NCBI GenBank assembly: GCA_964433635.1
Contig: CAYSSG010000005.1
Location: 18,122-82,121, forward strand
Length of the DNA: 64,000 nt
Direction: 5' to 3'
Source: CAYSSG01 sp964433635
GTDB taxonomy: Bacteria > Atribacterota > Phoenicimicrobiia > Phoenicimicrobiales > Stramentimicrobiaceae
Of the stretch, positions 34,636-43,132 are shown piece by piece. The notes under the pieces are model-generated. The model saw only the letters and a program-made list of their open reading frames with translations. It did not search any database and was not told where the DNA came from. Every line of letters starts with the position of its first letter. The first letter of the stretch is position 1. The position numbers and the translations under genes are program-made.

Positions 34636-35460
34636 TTGATCAGATTTTCCAGAGAAAAAAGGGCGTTTATCTTATTTTTAACCTTCTTCCTGTTATCCGC
34701 CTTCATTATTACAGTGGATTATCATGGCAAAGGATTTTTCGGCTTTTTGGAAGATGCAGGGATGATCATCATCAAGCCCATAAACCAGACCTCCCAGAAT
34801 GTCATCCGTCGTATCACCCGATTTTTCAATATGTTTGGTGAAATAGAAAAAATTCGTCAGCAAAGTAATCAATTACGGATTGAAAGCCAGACAATAGCTC
34901 AGGAAAATGCCGTTCTGAGAGAGCAATTAGCAGCTTATGAACGAATGGAAAAAATGCTGCAGTTTAAGGAATACTATTCTTATGATATGATCGGTGCTCA
35001 GGTCATAGGGAGGGATCCGAGCAATTGGTTTCACAGTATCATGATTGACAGAGGAAGTGTAGACCAGATAGAGATTGATATGGGTGTTGCAACTTATAAT
35101 GGTCTGGTAGGGAAGATTATACAGGTGCACCCGAGTTCATCACAGGTGGTATTATTATTGGATCAGGGCTGTTCAGTGGGTGCGATGGATCAACGTTCCC
35201 GGGAAATCGGTGTTATCAGAGGGGGGATGGAGGACAACTATTGTTATTTTGATTATATTGCTCATGATGCGGATATTGAAATAAATGACATCGTCATTAC
35301 TTCCGGTATCGGGAGTTCTGTTCCGAAAGGTATTCAGATAGGACGTATCGTAGCCATCAAGAAGGAGAAACACGATCTCTTTCAGAGGATACTGGTCAAG
35401 CCGGAAGTTGATTTTAATAAACTGGAAGAGGTATTTGTGGTTAAACAACCTCAGGAATAA
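34636..35460 (+). CDS. mreC: Rod shape-determining protein MreC
   Basis: 274 aa, starting at TTG 34636 with AAGGAG upstream. One N-terminal membrane helix (about 10-28), a coiled coil (about 65-110), and a periplasmic beta domain with IGRDPSNWFHSIMIDRGS and VLLLDQGCSVGAMD. It links MreB to wall-synthesis enzymes. The mreD gene that usually follows is absent; an M16 protease takes its place. Confidence 0.92.
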   Translation: MIRFSREKRAFILFLTFFLLSAFIITVDYHGKGFFGFLEDAGMIIIKPINQTSQNVIRRITRFFNMFGEIEKIRQQSNQLRIESQTIAQENAVLREQLAAYERMEKMLQFKEYYSYDMIGAQVIGRDPSNWFHSIMIDRGSVDQIEIDMGVATYNGLVGKIIQVHPSSSQVVLLLDQGCSVGAMDQRSREIGVIRGGMEDNYCYFDYIAHDADIEINDIVITSGIGSSVPKGIQIGRIVAIKKEKHDLFQRILVKPEVDFNKLEEVFVVKQPQE

Positions 35461-35472
35461 AAAAGGATTTTA

Positions 35473-36765
35473 TTGATCTGTATGACTAAAGTTGAATTAT
35501 ATAAAATGAAAAACGGATTGAATGTGATATATTGTTCGATGCCCCAAATGCGGTCTATTTCAACCGTCATTGGAATTGCTGCCGGTTCAGTCTATGAAAA
35601 TGATAAACAGCAGGGAATATCACATTTTATAGAGCATATGCTCTTTAAGGGCACCGAACAGAGATCAAATACCCTGGAGATATCCCAGTGTATTGAAGAA
35701 TTAGGAGGAGAAATCAACGCCTCTACTTCAGAGGAATGTACCTTTCTATACAGTAAAGTTCTTTATAAGAATTTTACCAGTGCCTTTGAAGTCATGTCTG
35801 ATATATTGAATCATTCGCTTTTTAGAGAAAGTGACATTATCCGGGAAAAAGCCATCATTATGGAAGAAATTAATAAATATAAGGATGTTCCCGAAGACTG
35901 GATAGATTTTTTAATGAATCAGTTACTGTGGAAGAACACCGTATTAGAGAAGAATGTCTTAGGAAAGAAAGAAACTGTAAAAAGATTTAACCGGAAAGCA
36001 ATTTTAGATTATTTTCATGACATGTACCAGCCGAGCAATATGGTTATCAGTATTGCCGGTAATATCTCCCCGGAATTAATCAGGAAGGTGGTTGAAAATT
36101 CATCATTTATGATGAAGGACACCAGCATTAAAGCTAAGCCCGGCATTCAACTGTCAGAACAGACAGAACCCAGGTTGAGATTCATACCCAAAAAAGTGAA
36201 TCAAGCGCATCTGTGCTTTGCTTTTGAAGGCATTTCCAGGTTTCATCCTGATAAAGTCAGCATGGATTTACTGAATATTATTCTGGGGGCAGGACTCAGT
36301 TCACGATTATTTCAGGAGATACGCGTCAAAGAAGGGCTTGCTTATGATATTCATTCCTATACCCAGTATTTCTACGAAACAGGTTCTTTTAATATCTACG
36401 CAGGTGTAGATCCTGATAAGTTGACTCGCAGTATCGAAACAATACTGCAGGAGCTGAGAAAAATTAGGGAAGATAAAATAGGTATTCATGAATTAAAAAA
36501 AGCGAAGGAAATGTATAAGGGGAGCATTTTATTAGGTCTCGAGAATACATTGAGCTATGCTTTTCGTCTTGGAACCTATCTATTGTTATATCAGAAGGTA
36601 TATCAGTACAAGGAGATGGTAGACAGGATAGAATGTGTTCAGTTTGAAGACATCAGGAAACTGGCACAAAATATTTTTCTGAGCAACAAAATAAATGCTG
36701 TTATATTTTTTCCGGATGATAGAAAGATGAAAAAAGACAGACTGAAGCGTTTAATGGAAATTTAG
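35473..36765 (+). CDS. M16 family zinc protease (processing-peptidase-like)
   Basis: 430 aa. The inverted zinc motif HFIEH (His51, Glu54, His55) lies in GISHFIEHMLFKGTEQRS, and a downstream glutamate is supplied by REKAIIMEEINKY. A second M16 domain lacks the motif and ends the protein, as in PqqL/YmxG-type enzymes. It is cytoplasmic by appearance (no signal peptide). The start is TTG 35473 or ATG 35482. The substrate is unknown. Confidence 0.9.
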   Translation: MICMTKVELYKMKNGLNVIYCSMPQMRSISTVIGIAAGSVYENDKQQGISHFIEHMLFKGTEQRSNTLEISQCIEELGGEINASTSEECTFLYSKVLYKNFTSAFEVMSDILNHSLFRESDIIREKAIIMEEINKYKDVPEDWIDFLMNQLLWKNTVLEKNVLGKKETVKRFNRKAILDYFHDMYQPSNMVISIAGNISPELIRKVVENSSFMMKDTSIKAKPGIQLSEQTEPRLRFIPKKVNQAHLCFAFEGISRFHPDKVSMDLLNIILGAGLSSRLFQEIRVKEGLAYDIHSYTQYFYETGSFNIYAGVDPDKLTRSIETILQELRKIREDKIGIHELKKAKEMYKGSILLGLENTLSYAFRLGTYLLLYQKVYQYKEMVDRIECVQFEDIRKLAQNIFLSNKINAVIFFPDDRKMKKDRLKRLMEI

Positions 36766-36786
36766 GACGATCGGGAGCCTGAGTAA

Positions 36787-36975
36787 ATGCCGCTGGATTT
36801 GAGAAATGGTGACATCGTAAAATTAAAAAAGAAACATCCCTGTGGCGGATATCATTGGGAAATTACCAGAACGGGAATAGATATCGGTTTAAAATGTCTC
36901 TGTTGCGGACACAAGGTACTGGTTCCCAGAGTGAAAATTGAAAGAAGAATCAGACAGGTCATCAAGAGGGATTAA
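36787..36975 (+). CDS. DUF951 family protein (YyzM-like)
   Basis: 62 aa, small and basic. Family pattern DLRNGDIVKLKKKHPCGG, then WEITRTGIDIGLKCLCCGHKV with conserved cysteines that could bind zinc. In Bacillus the homologue also lies close to rpsF. Function unknown, possibly nucleic-acid binding. Confidence 0.85.
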   Translation: MPLDLRNGDIVKLKKKHPCGGYHWEITRTGIDIGLKCLCCGHKVLVPRVKIERRIRQVIKRD

Positions 36976-37009
36976 TATGATTTACCCAATGAAAAATTTC
37001 CTGCCTATC

Positions 37010-37038
37010 TTGCTATAAGAAGAAGCCGGTGTTATAAT
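37010..37038 (+). promoter_or_regulatory. rpsF promoter
   Basis: TTGCTA (37010-37015), 17-bp spacing, then TATAAT (37033-37038) with extended -10 TGT (37030-37032). The expected start near 37045 gives a 60-base leader with a GCTCCTGCC/GGCAGGGGC hairpin (37057-37078). Confidence 0.65.
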
Positions 37039-37104
37039 AATGAAGCATTTTTCCTTGCTCCTGCCAAAAGGCAGGGGCTATCAAGACCAGAAGGAGGTGA
37101 ACAA

Positions 37105-37422
37105 ATGCGTAATTACGAACTGATGATATTATTGGAACCCAATCTTCAAGAAGAAGACAGCACAGCCCTGCTTGATAAAATCCAGCAAACCATCAAGACC
37201 AATCAAGGAAATATCATTAAGCTGAATCAATGGGGAAAAAGAAAATTAGCCTATGATATAAAAAAATTTCAGGAAGCGATCTATACCCTCATTGATTTTG
37301 AACTGGAACCGGCACATCTTGCCGATTTAGAGAAAAGTATCAAGTTTAATGAAAAAATACTGAGATATTTGATTGTTCTGGGGCAGGAAAAGATACATTC
37401 CAGAAAAGAAGAGGATAAGTAG
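37105..37422 (+). CDS. rpsF: 30S ribosomal protein bS6
   Basis: 105 aa, normal length. It starts MRNYELMILLEPNL and has the WGKRKLAYDIKKFQEAIY core. AAGGAGGTG precedes ATG 37105. It binds S18 on the platform of the small subunit. The gene for S18 follows after only 43 bp; the ssb gene commonly between them is missing. Confidence 0.96.
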   Translation: MRNYELMILLEPNLQEEDSTALLDKIQQTIKTNQGNIIKLNQWGKRKLAYDIKKFQEAIYTLIDFELEPAHLADLEKSIKFNEKILRYLIVLGQEKIHSRKEEDK

Positions 37423-37465
37423 AAAAAAAGTTTTATTATTGATTGAAACAGGAAGGAATTAACGA

Positions 37466-37702
37466 ATGTTCAGAAAAAGTGCCTACCGAGGATTACGAGG
37501 AAGGAGAAAAATCTGCTATTTTTGTGCTGAAAAGAAGGTAGCAGATTATAAGGATATTGAACTGTTGAACCGATTTATCAGTGACCAGGGAAAAATATTA
37601 CCCCGTCGGGTAACCGGTAACTGTGCAAAACATCAGAGATCCCTGGCTATTGCGATTAAGCGTGCGCGAGAAGTCGCATTACTTCCTTATGTTAATCGTT
37701 GA
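37466..37702 (+). CDS. rpsR: 30S ribosomal protein bS18
   Basis: 78 aa. Typical motifs are KICYFCAEKK, DYKDIELLNRFIS, GKILPRRVTGNCAKHQR and LAIAIKRAREVALLPYV. It retains cysteines at the N-terminus and before KHQR. AGGAAGG precedes ATG 37466. Confidence 0.96.
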   Translation: MFRKSAYRGLRGRRKICYFCAEKKVADYKDIELLNRFISDQGKILPRRVTGNCAKHQRSLAIAIKRAREVALLPYVNR

Positions 37703-37853
37703 TGAAGGACAATAAAATACCGGACATCTTCTTTCAGGTCATCAATTAAGTATGAATGCAGGATTGAAAGGTGATATAAGGAAGGCATCTATAGAGAGAG
37801 TAATATCATCTGAATAGACCAGTGTAAACAGGTCAGGCAAAGGGGTTTGACGA

Positions 37854-38816
37854 TTGAAAGAACGCATACCGACCAGGTCGATTGTTGAAGGTGCCTTTCT
37901 TTCAGCAATAACAGCAATATTATTTTTATTTAGTCTGTATATTCCCTTGCTGGGGACCTTCATCAGTTTTTTATGCCCTTTACCGATTATTATTTTGTGC
38001 TTACGGCACAATCTTAAAATAGCCTTTCTTTCGTTGTTGATTGCTTTTTTCCTGGTGAGCCTGATAGCAGGTCCATTTCAGGGATTCGTTGCGGTATTGG
38101 GTTTTGGTACCCTGGGGATAGCTCTGGGTGTTACCATCAAACGAAAATATTCTTTGATGGAAATTATCCTGGTCGGAAGCATTGCTTCGTTTATTTCCAA
38201 GATATTTTTAATGTTAGTCAGTCTGTTGATCATGGATGTGAACCCATTATTATTGGGATTGGATGACATTGATCAGAGTATTAATCAGAGCTTGTCCTTT
38301 TATGGGAATATGGGTTTAAAGCCTGAACAGATTGATGCTTTTAAAGCGTCGCTCTTAAGGTCTTTGGAATTAATGAGAATAGCCTTTCCTGCGATGCTGT
38401 TGATTGCCTCAGTGTTTGATACGCTGATTAACTATTGGGTTACCGGAAAGGTTTTAAAGCGGTTTGGGTATGACCTGGAACCCTTCGTGCCTTTTCGTCA
38501 ATGGCGGGCAAGCCGGTCATTTTTCTGGAGTTACCTGGTTGGACTATTTATCCTGATTATAAATAGCAGGTTGAAGATGGCGGTATTGGAAAGGATCGGT
38601 ATAAATATTCAGTTATTGTTCTCCATTATATTTTTTATTTCCGGATTAGCGGTTGTATCTTATATTCTGTATCACTATCAAATCAAACCATTTTTCTGCT
38701 GGTTTATTTATATCATTCTATTGATTCAGCCCGGATTGTCTTTCATTGTTACCTGGATAGGAATTTTTGATGTTTGGATTGATTTTAGAAGATTCATTTC
38801 ACAGCATGATACTTGA
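37854..38816 (+). CDS. DUF2232 (YybS-like) multi-pass membrane protein
   Basis: 320 aa with about eight hydrophobic helices, starting at TTG 37854. It matches the DUF2232/YybS type, which in Firmicutes also sits between rpsR and rplI. N-terminal STRSIVEGAFLSAITAILF-like segment is visible (TRSIVEGAFLSAITAILFLF region). YybS relatives resemble S-components of vitamin transporters, but a function is not established. The yybT gene usually next to it is absent. Confidence 0.78.
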   Translation: MKERIPTRSIVEGAFLSAITAILFLFSLYIPLLGTFISFLCPLPIIILCLRHNLKIAFLSLLIAFFLVSLIAGPFQGFVAVLGFGTLGIALGVTIKRKYSLMEIILVGSIASFISKIFLMLVSLLIMDVNPLLLGLDDIDQSINQSLSFYGNMGLKPEQIDAFKASLLRSLELMRIAFPAMLLIASVFDTLINYWVTGKVLKRFGYDLEPFVPFRQWRASRSFFWSYLVGLFILIINSRLKMAVLERIGINIQLLFSIIFFISGLAVVSYILYHYQIKPFFCWFIYIILLIQPGLSFIVTWIGIFDVWIDFRRFISQHDT

Positions 38817-38900
38817 TTCTTTGGAAATGCTAAATCATTTATTCAGAATCACAATCAGGTATTTCAGGAAAAAATTGATTATAAAACGGAGGTACAAACC

Positions 38901-39431
38901 ATGAAGGTTATATTAAAGGAAAATGTTGATAAAATAGGATATGTTGGGGATGTGGTAGAAGTAAACCGCGGATATGCTCGCAATTACTTATTCCCGATGG
39001 GGCTGGCAATTGAATTTACCGGTGGGAACTTAAAATCAATTGAACATCTGAAGAAAAAAGAGTGGGAAAAAAGAAACCGGGAAGTAAAGGAAGCCCGGCA
39101 ATTAGCAGAAAAAATCAATGAGATTACCCTCGTCTTTCAGGCTAAAGCTGGAAAAGACGGAAAGCTGTTTGGTTCTGTAACCCACAAGGATATTGCAGAT
39201 TCTTTGACAGAAAACTATCAGATTGAGATTGATCGCAAAAAGATTGAACATACTGAACCCCTGAAAAAGACAGGGGATTATCAGGTAGGCATTCATTTGT
39301 ATAAAGAGGTTGATGCCAGATTAAAAATTAAGATTATTCCGGAAGAAGAGGAAGTTAAAAAGGAAGAACAGGAAAAACAATCTGCTGAGAAAAAAACAGA
39401 GATAACCGAGCAGGAAAAAGAAAGATCATAA
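38901..39431 (+). CDS. rplI: 50S ribosomal protein bL9 with acidic C-terminal tail
   Basis: 176 aa. The N-terminal motif MKVILKENVDKIGYVGDVV and GYARNYLFPMGLA are typical, followed by the connecting helix and the C-terminal domain (GKLFGSVTHKDIAD). The last roughly 27 residues are a glutamate/lysine-rich extension beyond the usual length of about 148. ACGGAGG precedes ATG 38901. Confidence 0.95.
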   Translation: MKVILKENVDKIGYVGDVVEVNRGYARNYLFPMGLAIEFTGGNLKSIEHLKKKEWEKRNREVKEARQLAEKINEITLVFQAKAGKDGKLFGSVTHKDIADSLTENYQIEIDRKKIEHTEPLKKTGDYQVGIHLYKEVDARLKIKIIPEEEEVKKEEQEKQSAEKKTEITEQEKERS

Positions 39432-39491
39432 TGCAATCTTGTTTTTTATTCCTGATTGATTTTCATTTTTTTGGCAATTAGGAGAAACATG

Positions 39492-40829
39492 ATGGAATTA
39501 ACCAGAAATGCACCTCAGAATATTAGTGCAGAACAGGCTGTGCTTGGTTCAATTATTCTGGAAAAAGAATCGATATTGAATTGCATTGAAATCCTGCAAT
39601 CTGAAGACTTCTATAGGAACGCGCATCAGTTTATTTACCAGTGTGCACTGGATTTGTTTGAAAAAAATCAGGCAGTAGATTTGATTACACTGACAGAAGA
39701 ACTGAAAAAAAGAAAACAGCTTGATGAAGCGGGTGGAGCTTCTTACCTGACCACACTGATGAGCAGCGTTCCTACAGCTGCCAATGTTGTTTATTATGCA
39801 AAAATTGTAGAAGAAAAGGCCATTCTGAGAAGATTAATTAATCATGCCACTCAGATTGTGACGATGGGATATGAAGAGCAGGAAGATGCCCGGGTATTGC
39901 TCGATAAGGCTGAGAATCTTATTTTTGATATTTCGAAACAGAAAACTGAGCATTATTTCAGCCCCATAAAAGATCTGTTGACAGAAAGTTTTGAAAAAAT
40001 TGAAGATCTGTATCATCGTGATAATTTTATCACCGGTGTACCCAGTGGGTTCATAGAGTTTGATGAACTTACAACCGGTTTTCAGCCCTCAGAATTAGTC
40101 ATCGTGGCCGGAAGGCCATCGATGGGTAAGACAGCATTTTGTATGAATATTGCTCAATATGCAGCAATGCAGCATAAAATTCCCATTGCGATATTCAGTC
40201 TTGAGATGTCCAAAGCCCAGATTGTCCAGAGGATGTTGTGTTCTGAGGCAAGAATTGATACGCATGCCCTACGGAGAGGTATTATGCCTGAAGAAGACTG
40301 GCCTAAATTGTCGATGGCTGCCGGCAGATTATCTGCTGCACCGATCTTTGTTGATGATTCTGCTGGAATATCCCCGTTGGAAATTAAGGCAAAGGCCAGA
40401 CGATTAAAAGCCAAAAATGATCTGGGACTCATCCTGATTGATTATCTGCAGTTAATTCAGACTGGATTAAAGATTGAAAACCGGCAACAGGAAATATCTC
40501 ACATCTCGCGTTCTCTGAAAGGATTAGCTCGAGAACTGAACATCCCCATTATTGCGGTTTCCCAGTTATCAAGGGCAGTCGAACAGCGTTCTGTTCAACG
40601 CCCCCGGCTTTCTGACTTACGAGAGAGCGGGGCAATCGAGCAGGATGCAGATGTCGTGGTTTTTCTTTATCGTGAAGATTACTATAAACCCAAAAGCAGT
40701 AAGAAGGGCATTGCGGAAGTCATTATCAGCAAACAGAGGAATGGGCCCACCGGAACATTGGAACTGGCTTTCCTGAAAGAGTTTACCCGTTTTGAAAATC
40801 TGGCCCGAGTCAGGGAAGAAATGGATTAA
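39492..40829 (+). CDS. dnaB: Replicative DNA helicase DnaB
   Basis: 445 aa. An N-terminal helical domain (PQNISAEQAVLGSIIL) and a RecA-type motor with Walker A GRPSMGKTAF, Walker B LGLILIDYLQLI, and QLSRAVEQR and DLRESGAIEQDADVV motifs. ATG 39492 has AGGAGA seven bases upstream; ATG 39489 is adjacent. It unwinds DNA at the fork. Directly downstream of rplI, a very conserved pairing. No intein. Confidence 0.96.
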   Translation: MELTRNAPQNISAEQAVLGSIILEKESILNCIEILQSEDFYRNAHQFIYQCALDLFEKNQAVDLITLTEELKKRKQLDEAGGASYLTTLMSSVPTAANVVYYAKIVEEKAILRRLINHATQIVTMGYEEQEDARVLLDKAENLIFDISKQKTEHYFSPIKDLLTESFEKIEDLYHRDNFITGVPSGFIEFDELTTGFQPSELVIVAGRPSMGKTAFCMNIAQYAAMQHKIPIAIFSLEMSKAQIVQRMLCSEARIDTHALRRGIMPEEDWPKLSMAAGRLSAAPIFVDDSAGISPLEIKAKARRLKAKNDLGLILIDYLQLIQTGLKIENRQQEISHISRSLKGLARELNIPIIAVSQLSRAVEQRSVQRPRLSDLRESGAIEQDADVVVFLYREDYYKPKSSKKGIAEVIISKQRNGPTGTLELAFLKEFTRFENLARVREEMD

Positions 40830-40923
40830 AATGATGATTGCGCATTGAGGTAAAAATAGTCGAGACAACCAGTTATTCAAAGTGCAAGATGTAGCATGGC
40901 TCATACATTTGACTGAATTTTAA

Positions 40924-40952
40924 TTGACACATTTTTCAAAATAGTGTAACAT
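40924..40952 (+). promoter_or_regulatory. Promoter of the tRNA cluster
   Basis: TTGACA (40924-40929), 17-bp spacing and TAACAT (40947-40952). The predicted start, near 40959, is about 30 bases before tRNA-Lys. Confidence 0.6.
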
Positions 40953-40989
40953 TGTAAGGCAATTGAAAAGAATAAAAAACAATTGTTGC

Positions 40990-41062
40990 GGGCCGTTAGC
41001 TCAGTTGGCAGAGCATCTGACTCTTAATCAGAGGGTCGCAGGTTCGAGGCCTGCACGGCCTA
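40990..41062 (+). tRNA. tRNA-Lys (anticodon CTT)
   Basis: Acceptor GGGCCGT pairs with ACGGCCT, anticodon stem TCTGA/TCAGA, loop CTCTTAA giving CTT. Encoded CCA follows at 41063-41065. First of four clustered tRNAs. Confidence 0.96.
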
Positions 41063-41072
41063 CCAGATATAC

Positions 41073-41145
41073 GCCTCCATCGTCTAGGGGTTCAGGACAC
41101 CGCCCTTTCACGGCGGCGACAGGGGTTCAAATCCCCTTGGAGGCA
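41073..41145 (+). tRNA. tRNA-Glu (anticodon TTC)
   Basis: Acceptor GCCTCCA pairs with TGGAGGC, anticodon stem CCGCC/GGCGG, loop CTTTCAC giving TTC. Encoded CCA at 41146-41148. Only ten bases separate it from the CCA of tRNA-Lys. Confidence 0.95.
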
Positions 41146-41166
41146 CCACGTTTTATATGGATAAAT

Positions 41167-41239
41167 GGGCGGATAGCTCAGTTGGCAGAGCACCTGCTTC
41201 ACATGTAGGGGGTCACAGGTTCAAGTCCTGTTCCGCCTA
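41167..41239 (+). tRNA. tRNA-Val (anticodon CAC)
   Basis: Acceptor GGGCGGA pairs with TCCGCCT (first pair G-U), anticodon stem CCTGC/GTAGG, loop TTCACAT giving CAC. Encoded CCA at 41240-41242. Confidence 0.95.
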
Positions 41240-41251
41240 CCATTTTTTCAC

Positions 41252-41282
41252 TCCATCGGAATTTCTCATAAATTCCGATGGA
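41252..41282 (+). terminator. Perfect 13-bp hairpin between tRNA-Val and tRNA-Thr
   Basis: TCCATCGGAATTT (41252-41264) pairs perfectly with AAATTCCGATGGA (41270-41282) around CTCAT. The T run lies before it, not after. It may be a weak terminator or a processing signal of the tRNA transcript. Confidence 0.5.
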
Positions 41283-41377
41283 ACAATCAATATTTATTAT
41301 TCTGTTTATCATTTTAATCTCAAGGAATTTGAAATACACCTTCACTTGTTAATCCGGGAGATACATGATTTATTGGT

Positions 41378-41450
41378 GCCGGTGTAGCTCAATTGGCAGA
41401 GCAACGGAATCGTAATCCGTAGGTTGTCTGTTCAACTCAGATCACCGGCT
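41378..41450 (+). tRNA. tRNA-Thr (anticodon CGT)
   Basis: Acceptor GCCGGTG pairs with CACCGGC, anticodon stem ACGGA/TCCGT, loop ATCGTAA giving CGT. Discriminator T, encoded CCA at 41451-41453. Confidence 0.95.
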
Positions 41451-41572
41451 CCATGAATGATGCCAACACCATTTTGAAGATTCCAATGATCTTGCAATGT
41501 TCATTTAAATGAAATAATTGATTTCGATACAATTAGGTGAATGCACCCTGCCTGTTACTGAGGAAAGCACTT

Positions 41573-42472
41573 ATGGATTTCCATATTCATTCAAATCTAT
41601 TTTCCCCCAAAGCAATCATTGATATGATGAACAGATATCAATTCCGGCCTAAAAAGAGATTAGGACAAAACTTTCTCATCGACAAAAATATTGCCTCAAT
41701 CATTGTAAAAGCCCTGCGCTTGAATAAAGAGGATTCCATATTTGAAATTGGTACCGGTATGGGATCCCTGACTTTATCATTAACGCCTGGTGTAAAGCAT
41801 ATTTTTTCTGTTGAAAAGGACACTCGTCTGAAACCAATTTTGGATCATATTGTGTCTGATTATCAGAATGAGATTACAATTATGTATCAGGATATTCTGG
41901 ATTTCGATTTAGTCGACTTTCTGAACAGGAAAAAACAGGAAGGTTATCAAGTAAGAAAATTAGCCGGGAACTTACCTTACTCCATTTCACTACCTTTACT
42001 GAAAAAACTGATGGAAATGCACGATTATTTGGATACAGCAGTGATCATGGTTCAAAGGGAGGTTGCCGAACGCATGATGGCTGTATCCGGTGATAAGAAT
42101 TATGGTGTCCTTTCTCTTGTGTCCAGCTATTATGCAGATATCAAAAAGATTCACCTGGTAAAACCGGAAGCATTCTTTCCAAGACCTGCCGTAGACTCAA
42201 TGATTGTTAGAATTGAATTTTTAACCAGACCAAGGGTCATTATTGAAGACGAAGACCTCTTTTTTGACCTGATTCACGCCATTTTTCAACACCGGAGAAA
42301 AAGTGTAAAGAATGCTTTGCAATTGTATTTTGGTGATAGGCTTGATCAGAGTAAACTGGACAATTCACTTCTCAGAATCGGATTACCATTGAGCCGGCGA
42401 GGAGAAAGCTTTAGTTTGGAAGAATTTTCAAGGTTAACCAGCGAAATCAAGAAAATCATAAAATGCAGTTAA
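41573..42472 (+). CDS. ksgA: 16S rRNA adenine dimethyltransferase KsgA (RsmA)
   Basis: 299 aa from ATG 41573, which has GAGGA eight bases upstream; GTG 41537 is in frame but poorer. It dimethylates two adjacent adenines near the 3' end of 16S rRNA. Motifs: KKRLGQNFLIDKNIA, EIGTGMGSLTLSL (SAM loop) and GNLPYSISLPLLKK (NLPY catalytic), with FFPRPAVDSMIVRI. Ends at the edge of a repeat-bounded gap. Confidence 0.94.
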   Translation: MDFHIHSNLFSPKAIIDMMNRYQFRPKKRLGQNFLIDKNIASIIVKALRLNKEDSIFEIGTGMGSLTLSLTPGVKHIFSVEKDTRLKPILDHIVSDYQNEITIMYQDILDFDLVDFLNRKKQEGYQVRKLAGNLPYSISLPLLKKLMEMHDYLDTAVIMVQREVAERMMAVSGDKNYGVLSLVSSYYADIKKIHLVKPEAFFPRPAVDSMIVRIEFLTRPRVIIEDEDLFFDLIHAIFQHRRKSVKNALQLYFGDRLDQSKLDNSLLRIGLPLSRRGESFSLEEFSRLTSEIKKIIKCS

Positions 42473-42473
42473 T

Positions 42474-42757
42474 AGTATTACGTATACCGTATAACGTAGA
42501 GACTGAAGAATAATTGAAAATAGTAGAACTTAAGCCTCGACTTACGATTATAGAGAAAATTAATATTCAATATAACACTTAACACAGTGAATATAAAGTA
42601 AAGTCAATAATCCAGGATTCAATTAGACACTTAAGAAATTGTTTTATCGGATAAAACCAATTCCATGCGACAATATAAAGTTTGATGGCTTATGATTATA
42701 AGATTTAGCTTTCAATAATACTTAGAAACGTTATACGCAATACAATACGGTATACTA
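42474..42757. repeat. Intergenic stretch bracketed by opposed ACGNNAT heptamer tracts (after ksgA)
   Basis: The left tract begins two bases after the ksgA stop (AGTATTACGTATACCGTATAACGT region, 42474-42499). The right tract (42728-42756) has ACGTTAT ACGCAAT, a five-base step, and ACGGTAT in the opposite sense. The interior is AT-rich without an ORF. It immediately precedes the spoVG promoter region. Confidence 0.7.
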
Positions 42758-42768
42758 TTTTAAATCTT

Positions 42769-42798
42769 TTGACAAACAAGCATTATACATGATAAAAT
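42769..42798 (+). promoter_or_regulatory. Promoter of the spoVG leader
   Basis: TTGACA (42769-42774), 18-bp spacing and TAAAAT (42793-42798) with extended TGA. It has the same design as the Rex-controlled promoter at 12320. A second TTGACA at 42799 has no good -10. Confidence 0.65.
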
Positions 42799-42846
42799 TT
42801 GACAAATTCCAAAATAACCAAGGTAATCAATATCACAGACAGTCTT

Positions 42847-42888
42847 ATGAAGGCACAGAAAAATTTGAATGCTAAGAAAAAGCTTTAA
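42847..42888 (+). CDS. Possible 13-residue lysine-rich leader peptide
   Basis: A short ORF, MKAQKNLNAKKKL, within the transcript expected from the 42769 promoter and ending 23 bases before a terminator-like hairpin. Five of 13 residues are lysine. It lacks a clear ribosome site, so translation is doubtful; it is listed because its place fits an attenuator. Confidence 0.25.
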   Translation: MKAQKNLNAKKKL

Positions 42889-42911
42889 ACTGAATGATGG
42901 AGGTACTCCTC

Positions 42912-42946
42912 AACACAGCAGGTATTCTCTGCTGTGTTTCTTTATC
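42912..42946 (+). terminator. Terminator/attenuator hairpin in the spoVG leader
   Basis: AACACAGCAG (42912-42921) pairs perfectly with CTGCTGTGTT (42929-42938) around GTATTCT, followed by TCTTTATCTTT. It would end a transcript of about 135 bases from the promoter above, so it could make a small RNA or attenuate spoVG. No gene is seen between here and spoVG at 43133. Confidence 0.65.
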
Positions 42947-43132
42947 TTTAATACTAATCTGTGTTATAACAGGAGGTACATGACGATATGTAACAACGGA
43001 AAAAAGGAAAAGTATTTTATGGGAATCAAAATGATAGAGGTTTTGTGAAAAAGAACAAAAGAAGATGTTGTTAAATGTCTGGATACTGTGTTTACAAGAA
43101 AACTAAAAAACAAATAAGGCGGTGTACACAAA

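Noticed and set aside
33389..35460. Full mreBCD operon
   Set aside because: mreC is followed directly by an M16 protease gene; no mreD-like membrane protein is encoded there.
37045..37104. S6:S18 leader RNA before rpsF
   Set aside because: A GCTCCTGCC/GGCAGGGGC hairpin is present, but I cannot see the CCG bulge motif that defines the S6:S18-binding leader in the transcribed part.
41157..41387. Protein-coding ORFs over the tRNA cluster (40963-41387)
   Set aside because: They are translations of tRNA genes with cloverleaf folds and encoded CCA.
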